A DNA stretch of 64,000 nt, from positions 372,001 to 436,000 of the forward strand of contig JBAJFG010000348.1 of assembly GCA_037903475.1 (NCBI GenBank), given 5' to 3'. Shown piece after piece: positions 11,881 to 23,074 of this stretch. Made by a program: the position numbers and the translations under genes. Origin of the DNA: Ancylostoma caninum (Eukaryota; Nematoda; Chromadorea; Rhabditida; Ancylostomatidae). A model generated the notes under the pieces. That model was not told where the DNA came from and did no database searches. It saw nothing but the letters and a program-made list of their open reading frames with translations. Each line of letters starts with the position of its first letter. The first letter of the stretch is position 1.

Positions 11881-12282
11881 ATAAGAAATACAGCAACAAG
11901 GAATGCAAAATTGCAAAGGTTTAAGCCGCAGACAATTGCAAACAAAATGATGATCACTTTGGGACAGAAGTAATGCTTAAGCCAGATATTTTTTAAAGGT
12001 TTAGAAACAGCAGGGAAACTAGAAATATGAACTGTGCAAAAGAAGCTAACTGGGAGCAATCCCAACGTTCAGAGCATTAAACACAGAGACTACCTTAGTG
12101 GTATATCAAAAACGAAACGTAATTTAATTATGAGTACTAAAAGGAAAGAAAAATCTCAGATAATTGGAAATGTTGACTGCCAACAACAACGACCAACAGA
12201 ATGACAAATGTGAATCCGATATTTATTTTTTGCACTTGTCACAAATTTTAGAGATGCGTTATGCAATCAATCAAATTAGAAT

Positions 12283-15200
12283 TTATTTTGAGGTAAACTT
12301 GGGCTCCATGAATCCATGTGAGCGCTGAAGTGACTTCTTGTTACTCTGCAGTCGTTGCTCCACAGTCAGATCGGAAGCAGCACTGTTCAGTTGACTTCTA
12401 AAACTTTGCATACATTAGTACAAAAATACACTGTTATAGAGACATGCTTTTTTTAGCAACAGTGTCTGTAATTAACTCCCCAGAGAGCATTATCAGAAAG
12501 AAAAAAAAACAGAATATTCATCAATAATGTTTTAAAGTCACATCCTGGTCTGAGTAAATCTATCGAGACCATAGCTGTTCCAGCACACTGCCCGTACGAT
12601 AAGGTTATGTCAGCTCTAACATGATCGTTAGAGTGCGACAACAAAGGCAAGATTTCAAAAGGTAGACCAAATGACAAGCGCACTCTCCCTGTTCCTCTAT
12701 CATTATTCCACTAACACTCCAAAGAATAAGCCAAAAATTGATGCTAGTTAGTCGCATTTGCATCTCGTTCGTAAGTATTTCAACTGAGAGCAAATCTAAG
12801 TTCATTTGGAAGTTGTTAGCAAGTGCGTTGCTCCTAAAGACATATGAGGAATGGAACAAACCTAATGAAACTAGGAGCTTTATCATTGTTGTCTTCCTCA
12901 GCCTCCTGCTCATCAACCAAACGAGCTCGTTTTAGATTCGATTTGCGTGTTTCTTGGCGCCAAGCAGCATTCTGCATCATCTCGCGCAGTTTCTCCTGCT
13001 TTTCCTCCTCTGTCAAGGGGCGGTGTCGCTCAGGTTTCTGAAATGGACAATATTTTCATGCAAAAAATTGAAATCTGAACATTTTCAGCCCAGAAGTAAT
13101 CACACTGCTCAATCACGAAAACAAAACTAGTACACAACTGATTTGCACATCAAAAATAAAGCAAGGAAGTGGAGAGGTATGAACCTTGTATACTGGTAGA
13201 GTGGGCTTCCGAGAGAGCTCATAAGGATTTTCAGCACTGGCTTCTGCGTCATCTGACTTCTTTTTAACCTTGAAAAGTGGTGAATCCAAAAGATCAGTAA
13301 ATATAGCCAAGAGTCAAGCAAATCCATAAAAAGTGCCTACCCCAACAAGACCAAAACCCTCGAAGCGTTTCTTGCGTTCTCTCTCCTCCCGGTCGAACCT
13401 GTCTTCAATTTCTTCTTCCTCGGAGTCCTCTGCTCCTGATCCCTAAATGAATTCCATTGCCAAATGCATCCAGCTGTTCTTCTCAATTCAATGGTCAGCC
13501 AAAAAAAAAAAGACGAAGGAGGCTTGAAAAGACTGGTGGAATGCATAGGGTATTTTGTAGGGAACAAGTTCCGTATGACTTCAAAGCCACCGAGCAACTA
13601 GCCCTACAGTTAAGCCTAGTCGAATTCACGCAGAGCACAACCTATGCACATGCCATCCTGTCTTTCACTGTGACAAGCACGCTTCACTCTCTCCAAAGGT
13701 ATGAAAATGTGCGCTCGTTGGAATGTCAATTCAACTTCTTCCAAATCTTCTATTTTTGATTGTCAATGCATGCGAAGTGGCAACAGACGGTTAACTACTG
13801 AAAGGATACTAGCGGGGTCCGACAACTCGTATTGAAATGTATACTGCCAAATGCGGTTTTCGATGCTGATATCAAATCCGTTTTCCTTATCTGCTGCGGA
13901 GTTTTCTGTGAGGAGTTACATAGCATGATTTCGGCTAGTCTAGACCGGCTAAATCTGACTTTCGAGTTATATTCTGCTGAAAACACCCGCAAGAACTGTT
14001 TCAAACTTGTCTATTAATTGAGATTAAATTATACTTCCTAAATTTTCCTAGATCCAAATAAGTTCCCGTGATCTTCTGGCAGAAAATATCCAAGAAGTCA
14101 AATTTTGGCTGCCTCGCACAAGCCGGAATTATGCCATGTAACTCTTTGTAGAGAGCTCCTCAGCAGATAAGGGAAACGGATTTGAGATCAGCATTGGAAA
14201 CTGCATTTGGCAGTATACATTTCGTTACGAGTTGTCGGACCCCCTAGTATCCTTCCCTGGTAAGAAAAATGTCTGCCAGCATACGCTTGCTTGGGTTTAA
14301 AAGCTTCGAGGTCTGGTAGCACAGTTTTGGTAGCAAAGTAAAGAAGTAATCGATATGATATCCACAGGTAGATGTAAACACATATGTGACATTATCATCC
14401 GAATGTTAACCATAACAAAAAAAAACAAACCTTAGGTCTTAAGTGTTCAGGTATGTGAGAGTCGAAGGCTCGGGCGCGTTTCTCTTCTTGGGAAGAGCTC
14501 CTAAAACAAGTTTCACTAGCACGTTCGTTTCAAAATGAGCAAAATCAAGGCATGGAAAGCTACACTCACACATTCTCTGTGTGGTCTCGGACAGCTGTTT
14601 TCTGTTCCTTTGACCTATCTGGAGAAGCATCAGAGGAGCTGCTGGAGGCTTCTTTCTTCTGTCTTTTTGCCGTTAAAGCAATTTTGCGGTTACTACCAGG
14701 ATTCTCAGAATCCGAGCTAGACGTTGAAGGACGTGGACTTGGACTGCGTTTCTTTTTGTGGCTCTTCTTCGCAGATGTAGAATCAGAGGTCCTCCGTGTA
14801 GTCCTTGGTGACACAGATCTACTGCGAGAACGAGGACTTTCTCCTCGTTTCACATTTGTTCGTGAAGAATCACTTCTAGCTTTAGTGTGACCTTTTCCTT
14901 TGTCTCTTCTAGGTGACGCTGAAGAAGAGTAATCACGCCTCCTCTCGTGCCTTGGTGGGGTCCGTCTTGAACGCTTCGGAGAAGTGGAATTTCGGCTCCT
15001 ATGAGAGACTTCGGGAGTTCTCTGGCGTTTTGGTGACCTAGATCTCCTCCTGCTACGACTTCTATCTCTACTCGAAGTACGCTGTTCACGAGAAGACGAT
15101 CTTCTTTTACGAATTTCTCGAGGTTTATATCTGCTGTCTTTAGCAACTGATGAGCGATTATTGGTACCATTCCTCTCGGAATTAGAAGATGAGCTTCGTC

Positions 15201-16819
15201 TCCGTCGTTGAGCAGATTCCAAAGGAGATCTAGTTCTTCCTCTTTTACTTGAAACTGGAGAAGGTGACCTCTTGCTTCTGGAATAAGAATCTTTCCTCTG
15301 CTTTGATTGAAGTGGGGAACGCGAACGTTCCTTGGATTTTCTCGCATCGCTTTGCTTGCGCGAATGCCCTCTACCACTGCGAGATTCAGAATCTGAGTCG
15401 GATCCAGATGTCGAAGTGGAATCACTCCTCTGAAAAAAGCTTCTCATAGTTCTCCCACTTGAATTCCCAATAGAAACTATGAAGAAAAAAGGAAAGAAAA
15501 CAATATCGCCAAACTCCTGGGTCCAATGCGGATCCGAAAAGTTATTAATTCATTACAATGAACGAATTTTGCGCCGAACCAACTTTGCGTTTCTTATTGC
15601 CTGCAAATTTAATTGAACCAGTTAAAGTTACGCTCTCTTGTAAAAGAAGCTCAAAGACAGCAGCCATGGGAACTTTGTTTGAGATTTTGCCTGATTTCAG
15701 GAATTTTGAGGGATGTGTAACTCACACACAGTGTTGGTATAGCTCGAAGAAAGCACGGGTGTCGTTCTCCATGAGTTTGAATGCGCTCTCCTTAATAGTG
15801 ATGGGTCCCCCCCCCTCGCTGTGGATCCCACATGCGCTTGTGTAAGCGACCAAGTCAGCGTTAGCTGGTGCGTCGTTCAGCCGCTTCCTCATTTTATCAA
15901 AATTAAGTGGCCACGGCCTTCACTGCAATGTCTCCACGGGTAGGTGACGATAACTTGCGTTCTACTCAGAGTTATGATGCACTAGTAGCTGTTCATATAG
16001 GGCAGCATAGCGGAAGTTCCATGAGTCCTTTGCCTCAGAGAACTTTTGGAAGTGGCTGAATAAACGAGCTTTAAAACTAGTACCTGATGACGAGAAGCTT
16101 TCCGATTTGAAGTGACCTCAGAAGTGGAAGCTTTCTCTATAGACTCTCGAGACTTTTTCTTCTTCTAAAATTTCAAACATTTCACTAACAAAAGCAAGTA
16201 ACATATATGCTCCTCACCTTGAGCTTCTTGGGCTTTTCGTCGTCAATGGAACCCTTCCTCTTCTTCTTCTTTTTCTTCTTCTCTGCTTTCCCCTCTCTTT
16301 CAGCCATCATCTCCTTCAGCATTTTTTGGAACTTCAACTTCATAAGAGGGTTCTCCAACACCTCGCGACGACGAGTCTCTTCTTTAACCTAGAACATAAG
16401 CAAAGATGCAGAGATTGCAGAAAAACTGAAGGAACGTACCTTAACAGCAACGAGAGGATCTTCCGTGGCAACAACGTAGCTTTCAAGAGCACTAGTCTTT
16501 ACAGCAGAAGGTTGTGGTTTAACAACTGTTCTGTAATAGAACATTTTAGTAAAGCAATGGAAGAGAAATGTATGTATAGCCCACAAATGAAAGTACCGTG
16601 TGTGTAGAAGTGCATCCAGTGCCTCGGGTTTTTGCTCGTTGACAGCATCGGAATACTTCTCAAAGTTCTTGTCAATCTGAAGCAATTTTTTTGACAAAGT
16701 GAGTTTCGAAAGATAGATTCGCATCCATACACCACCTTCTTTCCCAAGAGATAGTCCTCTCGATTTACAAGAGCCTTCGCTCCTTGATACATCCATCCAA
16801 TGTCTTTGTCCTCGCTCAT
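12283..16819 (-). CDS. cwc25: pre-mRNA splicing factor CWC25 homologue
   Basis: CWC25 joins the activated spliceosome and promotes the first transesterification in the nucleus. Exons 5' to 3': 16819-16736, 16676-16597, 16530-16440, 16388-16218, 16164-16084, 15429-14570, 14500-14431, 13442-13341, 13268-13185, 13037-12862, 12397-12283; all phases agree and give 637 codons. Seen: IGWMYQGAKALVNREDYLLGKK near the N-terminus (human DWMYQGPGGMVNREEYLLGR), a REVLENPLMKLKFQ block (human REVLNNPVKMKKIK), a poly-lysine run, a Ser/Arg-rich region at about 170-456, and the C-terminal EMMQNAAWR..TRKSNLKRA and SLQRSH blocks that match the family. The known N-terminal CIR domain (human starts MGGGDLNLKKSWHP) is not encoded in the exons found. 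An acceptor (CCTTCCACAG) lies eight bases before the chosen ATG, so either the gene is trans-spliced there or an upstream exon exists beyond what I could find. Confidence 0.88.
13802..14254. repeat. palindromic MITE in a CWC25 intron
   Basis: Inside the intron between the eighth and seventh CWC25 exons, about 13802-13945 is repeated as its reverse complement at about 14115-14254. The outer ends are AAGGATACTAG and CTAGTATCCTT, and the arms share 'gtccgacaactcg' and 'caaatgc' blocks. The centre is AT-rich. The arms read through several mismatches, so this is an old foldback-type MITE. No flanking duplication is clear. Confidence 0.7.
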
Positions 16820-16829
16820 GGTGTTCCTG

Positions 16830-19735
16830 TGGAAGGAAAAACTTGACACAATACTAAGAGCTTGAATAAAATGGAAAATTCCGTCAACGATTGCCAAACA
16901 AGGTATAAAAGCAATAATAACATGACTATGTTGTACGAACTATCCCATGGATAAGGCTTCCACCGTCGGATTCTTTCCATGCAATTGAATCCAAAACAAG
17001 AGGTGCTCCATTTAAAATCTCCGTACTACGTCCAAATCTCAAGTTAGGTCAAAGTTTTCCAGTAATAGAATCTGGTCTAGTTTCAATAAAATTTTACGTG
17101 CTAATCTTTTTCGAATACGAGTTATGCAGTTTGTATGACTGCCTTCTCGTTTTATGGTTTTAATGTGTTTATGATTTATTTAACCAACGCATGTGTTTAA
17201 AATGTTCAATAATGAAAGAAAAGGAGATAAAAGCAGCTAGCATTAGTGCGTACAAATTTACCGACACAAAACATTGGAAAAGCAGCTTGTACGTGATCTG
17301 CTTAAGGAAAGATCCATGCTGATTGCTCCACCCCCATTTCGAATTCCTGGTAACGAAAAAACTTAAAACAAAACAGTAACTTTACTGCTCGCTAATTTTC
17401 ATCTTACTGTTCTTCTAGTAGTGACAGAACAAATTGGAAGAGTAACAGAACAACAGATTAGCTCCAGAAGTCTACTATTTAAAAGCACGACAACTTTTTT
17501 TGAGGAAGAATATTTTCCTCGACAACACGTCAACGCACGGGTACCTGTAGGCAAGCGCCACTATTGTCTTGCGTATGCTCGTTCGCCACGTTGACGTCGG
17601 GAGTTCCAGAATCAATACTCTGGCATGCACACTGTAGACAGGTGGAGAGTGGTCTAGTAATGTTGTGGTGGTTGGAGAATATCTTCAAGCCCCTTCCTCC
17701 ACGCTTTCCACATCTTTTATCCTACGCACACGTTCACAGCTCTGTTTTCCATAGGCTTTTGCCTTCTCTCTGAAGCCTTCTGGTATTTTTCCATTAGCAT
17801 GACCTGTTTGAATTTAGAGGAAGCGAATTTGGTCGTTGTATGAGCGAATGGAGATCTTGGTGGTTCTTTGGAGTCTTATTTGAGGTGCTATCTGTGAACT
17901 CCATCTCTTGCCGATTTTGTGTCACCACGTTTCCGACTGACATTACCCAAGATTTTACGTTCACACCAATTCACCTGCTCATTGTCTTTTCTGAATCATT
18001 CTATTTTCTTCCTTTATTTCTTCCATCGGTCCGCTGTTCGATCCTCCTGCATACATGTTGTCGGAAGATTCCTTTTTCAAACTTACCTATGCAAAAACAG
18101 GTTTTAGCTTAGATAAGGCAAGGTCTAGATATCGCTTCTCCAGAGATTCTTTTCTCTTTTCCATAGTTCTTCGTCGTTTTCCAATGGTTTCGTTTCGGTA
18201 TGAAGGCAGTTATGTCCATCTAGAAATGGGTAATCATGTGCGCTGAAATTGTAAAAGCAGTACAAATGCAAGACAGTACGATGCATTTGACTGATGTATA
18301 AGCATATTAGCTTTGATTTACCTACATGTATACCTTTTCTCATAATAAGGGAACTTAAAAAATACAAAATGACGCAGTGTTGAGCACTGTAGGTAGCCTT
18401 ACTAACGCACTGTTAACCTTGCTTTGGTGACAGTGGCGCCCGTGGTTGAACTTGTGCTTTTTTTGAACCGCGGGTTTTTTGAAAGTAATAAAATTTGACG
18501 CTTCCATTACCTCACTTTTACTCATTTTTTGATATTTGTTTTAGCTATTCAAACTTAAAATTAGTTTCCAGTAACTGTTTTGGAACTCCGATCGTACGGT
18601 GCTTACTATGACATGGAGACCCACTCCTTCCTTTCCCTCTTTCTACCTTCAACACCCCCCCCCTTCCCCCGTCGCACACCCGTCCCCCTCATCAGCTAGC
18701 TCCACAGTGTACTATTACTCTGATGACTGGGCAACAGCTGGATATCTGGAACGGTTTATCCAGCGCCTATTTTGGGCGTGACGGATCACCCATCCTGCTG
18801 CTATCCTGTTTTGAATTGCTATTAGGAAGGAGAAACTGACATGAACTCTTCCATCCTTTTAATGACATTTAAGTGGGGAGTAGCGGCAAAAAAAGAAGGG
18901 AGGGAACGGCACGTCTAAAGTAGACCCGATTTCGAGTCGCTAGTGCTGGATGACATGTTCAAGTTGGCCAGTTTAAGCCCAATTGTCAACGTAGGTAATT
19001 TCATGCATTAATCCCGGATATAAAAAGTTGAGCTGCAGATTTGCACGCTCCAGTAAAATTCCAATCATCAAAAAGTTCTACATCTGAAAGTTGAAAATAT
19101 GTTTGTGAAATAGTAATAAAAACCGGCTATATTGTAGTTGCGCTCTCCTCTATTTTGTTGAACTCTCGTAGACGCCCAGCACCATATGTGAACTAATTTC
19201 TGTTCAGTATACGTATGGGCCGCATGGCTATGTATATCTTCATTGAACGATAGTTGATTAGCACACCGTTTCCACCTACATCTATCTGTCATTAGTTTCT
19301 ATTAGGTTTATTGTACGTAAAGATACGCTTCTCACTTATATTTGTCAATTTGTCCTTTCGTCGTTGTGGTGCCTCTTGATTCCAATATTGAAAAGTTTGG
19401 ATGAAAACCACTGAATTTTCCCCTCATATATCGCGGAATTTCACTACTATTCAGTGTAACTGTGCATGTTTTTGACGATTTTGTTGTCGATGTCGCTAGT
19501 GTTATTTTATCCAATTGCATCGCTTGAAACTGGTTGTATCGTTTTATCGAATGCGTTGTTGTGGTTTTTCTACCAAAACCATTGTTGCCCCCCATTCTTT
19601 AGTCACCGTCGAATCACGTATAAGTATTCGCTTTTATGTAGCTGTTTCTGCTGATTCGAAAAACCTGAAATTCACGATTGGAAGGCCTTTCACGGTTATC
19701 TGCTGACAGATGGCTATAAAAAAATTGATGTTAAT
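16830..19735. other. intergenic region between CWC25 and TMEM165-like genes
   Basis: The two genes are divergent, so this may contain both 5' regions. I searched it by eye on the minus strand for the missing CWC25 N-terminal exon (KKSWHP) and did not find one. Open frames here are short and lack splice context. A C-rich run (cccccccttcccccg) lies at about 18652-18670. Confidence 0.3.
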
Positions 19736-19737
19736 TC

Positions 19738-19743
19738 AGGGGG
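19738..19743 (+). promoter_or_regulatory. splice acceptor upstream of the TMEM165-like start
   Basis: TTAATTCAG ends at 19739 and is followed by GGGG and the ATG at 19744. As with the integrin gene, this is the layout of a spliced-leader trans-splice site. Confidence 0.55.
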
Positions 19744-22700
19744 ATGTGGATGAAGGTCGTCGTGCTAGCATGTCTCATTGTGCTGTCATTATCAAGCGAA
19801 GCAGACAGTAAGGAGAAACTTCGACAGGTCGTTCATCCTCCAGTTTCTGAGGAGCAACATCAAGATGTCGCAGTTGAAACTAAACACCGTTCGGATCCGA
19901 CTCGGAAACCCCTCGTGAGTGTGATTTTTCGTTCCAAGTGTTTTCGGAAGAAAACTCAAAAAAGCATCACGTATTTAGGCTGAATTGGATATATCGTTTT
20001 ACCACGGCTTCCTAGCTTCGCTTTCTGTCATCATTGTGTCGGAGTTAGGTGACAAAACCTGGTTCATAGCCGTTATAATGGCAATGCGACATTCGAGGCT
20101 AACTGTATTTTCTGGCGCCATGGCTGCCTTGGCGTTGATGACTGTTTTATCAGGTAATTCCTCGCACTATATCCTATTTTTGACTTCTCGTTTTTCATAT
20201 CTCGCTTCGCTTCTCTCACAAATGAATTTGTCCGTCTGAATTAGGATAAAGTGTTGTTAAACAGGTTCAATGTGTTACGTACAGTTTTTTGAGGCGGGCT
20301 TCAAATGGTGAAATAACTTTGCGGTTGGAGAGTTCAATACTGTCTTCATGGAGAGAGATTTTTGAGTCTCTCTTGAGATGCTACATTCATCGATTGTTTG
20401 TCATCCATTGGAACAATCTTTCTAGCGGGTTCCATTACTCTTTCGAAATCACTTGAAAATGATTTTCTTGGGTCAATATTTTTGTAAGTGAACACGGCAC
20501 ACAATTTGTGTTGCTGTATAGCAACAATCTTCGCTTTTGGTGAAAAGGTATAGTTATGAGTACAATCTACTTGTGGTTTTCTCGTGTTTCATCGTCTGTT
20601 TTTGAAGAACCACCGTATAGTTTTCCAACATATGAGGATCGTTACTCAGATTTCATAGCGGATCGTATGCATAACCTAGCTACTGCGTTATGTGTGAGAT
20701 ATGCTGGATGTGTCTGATGAACCCGTCTTTTTTTAGCTTGTCTCGGATGGGTTACGCAGCTGATCCCTCGTATGGTAACGTACTATGTCTCAACTGCCCT
20801 CTTTGCACTGTTCGGCCTCAAAATGCTTCATGAAGGTTACCACATGTCAGCTAGTGAAGGGCAGGCAAGTTTTTTTTATCAGTTTTACTCTCAGCAAAAT
20901 TATTTTTGAATTCATTTCCACGATCTCATTTGTTGTTTTCTCGATTTTTTGATTTATGTAGTCACAAACTAGTTGTAGGCTAATGAAATGGTATAGGAAT
21001 CCCTTTTCGTGTTCTTATTTTCTCATGAAAATGGAGGGTAGAGTATCCGTAAAATGGTCTTTTCTAACATAGTGCCAGGGTCGGCTTTTGACCAGTGGCT
21101 AATTCAAATCCAAAGTAACACAATTGTAGGGTGTTAGAGTAGATTCCACGAATGAGGAACACAACCAGTAGATCCTCCGCTCCCTTCTGCGCTATAAGCT
21201 TTGTTTTACTCGGTTTAAGGACAGATGAAGGTACTGTAACTGTGCATAATGTTTATGGTCTCCTTAGTACCTGTTTAGCCGAAGATAGCAAACGTTTGAA
21301 TGAAACTTTTCATTTTTGAAGAAGCGGACATATGGTGGAGAGGTAAGCATCTCTGGATAGTGCGACTTTGTTTGCAATGCCCCCATGCAAGAATCAGTCT
21401 TCGATAAATCCGACGGGATCCAACATGCTAGGTTCTAAGCGGCATTCTTATGGATTTCAGCAAATTCGTCAGCTAATATTTCTGTCGCAATTGAACCTCC
21501 GCTTCGCCGAATCAGCTTATCCTTTTTCCATACGCCTCCTAATCTATCACACTTTTTTATTTTTCTAATTTTCGTTGGTGGACTGGACCTCCTCCCTTCC
21601 CCTTTCTTTTCGTTGCGTATCGCCTTGAAATTATTTGAGTATTGGTAAGATTGCTTTCAGGAGGAGTTTGAAGAGGCTCAAGCAGAAGTTGCTAAGAGGG
21701 AAATGGATTTGGACGCTGGGAAGTTCGTGGATATGGAAGCGGGTAATGCCGGTAGTAACAGGTTAATTATTAAATGCTCTCAAGTTCGCTATCAATTTTT
21801 CACAATATTCGTTTGACAATTGATCCATTTTTTCTTGCTTACACGTTTTGATTCTGTGTTCTTTCCCTTATCACCATATCACTTTAATTTTGTTGCAGAA
21901 GTTCTTCATCGGCATGGTTAATATTTTCCTTCGTTTCTCGCATTTTCGTCGAAGCATTTACAATGACATTCGTAGCAGAGTGGGGAGATCGCTCACAATT
22001 AACTACTATCATCCTAGCCGCTCGAGAAGATATAGGTGGGTAGTATTTTTGTATGATTACTACACTGATGCTGCAACATATTAGCGAGGCTTGCTCTTAC
22101 AAAAACTGATTTTTCTTTATAGTCTTTATTGTCTACTACTTGTCAGGAATAAAGGCACACACCCCATAACGTTCAAAATTTCTTAAACATCTGCGATGAA
22201 TGATTTCCAAAAAAAGAGGATGTGTTGTGCAGATACTGGAAGTTCTTGATAATCCTGCTAAGTAGTGCAGTTTGTATGGTCGGTAATCACAGACTAGATT
22301 TTTGGCTATGCGTTGTTTTTGAATATATGGTTCAAAATATAGGAGGGGGGGGGGGGGGAATTCTCTTTCAACGAGAAAATTGCCTCACTGGGCATACCCC
22401 GTAAATGTTGCCCCTGAATTTCCCTAATCAAACATAGTACTGCGAGTATTTATTGCTGAGTCTGATGATATTCCAAAAATCTTGATTTTTTGCGACTTTA
22501 ACTATAGTCTGTTGCAGAATCGGAACGTTATCTTACTTTCGGTCAACTTAATTTACCTTCGGTTAACTAAATGGGGCTAGGATTCATTAACGCATAGTCA
22601 AGCTTTCCTAACATCCCGTAGTTTATAGCATTACGAATCAAGCTAAGCATTGTTGACTGGAGTGGTTAACGTTTCAACAGTTCCATCCCAGGTTATAGCC

Positions 22701-23072
22701 TCTGAAAAGGAGATATACTTGACCAAGCCTAATTGTTTTTGTAAGACTACTACCTAGGTAGCTGCGGCCAATATTATTTTTGTTGGATTTCAAAAGTCGG
22801 CTGAAAAAACTCTCCTTTTCAGCTGGTGTCATTAGTGGTGGTATTCTGGGCCACGCAATATGTACAGGGATTGCAGTTGTTGGCGGTAAACTGGTTGCTC
22901 AGAGAATCTCAGTCCGAACAGGTGTGTTTCCACAGGCAGCAATTGATTCCTTCTTTATTTAATTTCTCAACTATTTTTAGTCACCATAATCGGTGGTGTC
23001 GTCTTTTTGATCTTTGCTCTGTCCGCATTTTTCATCAATGACGTCGACGAGGAGCCATTACGGGTCAACTAA
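19744..23072 (+). CDS. TMEM165/GDT1-family Golgi cation transporter
   Basis: This family moves Mn2+ and Ca2+ into the Golgi in exchange for H+ and supports glycosylation. Exons: 19744-19914, 19979-20153, 20737-20864, 21661-21761, 21899-22035, 22823-22921, 22981-23072; phases agree and give 300 codons (human 324). Seen: an N-terminal signal-like segment (MKVVVLACLIVLSLSSEA), the first signature E79-L-G-D-K-T, a loop with YYVSTALFALFGLKML and EGYHMS.SEGQ, an acidic cytosolic linker (EEFEEAQAEVAKRE), the second signature E219-W-G-D-R-S with QLTTIILAAREDI, and the last segments ICTGIAVVGGKLVAQRISVRTVTIIGG. Both E-x-G-D-[KR]-[TS] motifs are intact, so the protein should be functional. Exon 3 ends at a GC donor (CAG/GCAAGT). 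The gene has no same-strand neighbour close enough to suggest an operon. Confidence 0.93.
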
Positions 23073-23074
23073 TC

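Noticed and set aside
14850..15425. 191-codon minus-strand frame
   Set aside because: It is an alternative frame of the long Ser/Arg-rich CWC25 exon. The repetitive RS codons keep several frames open.
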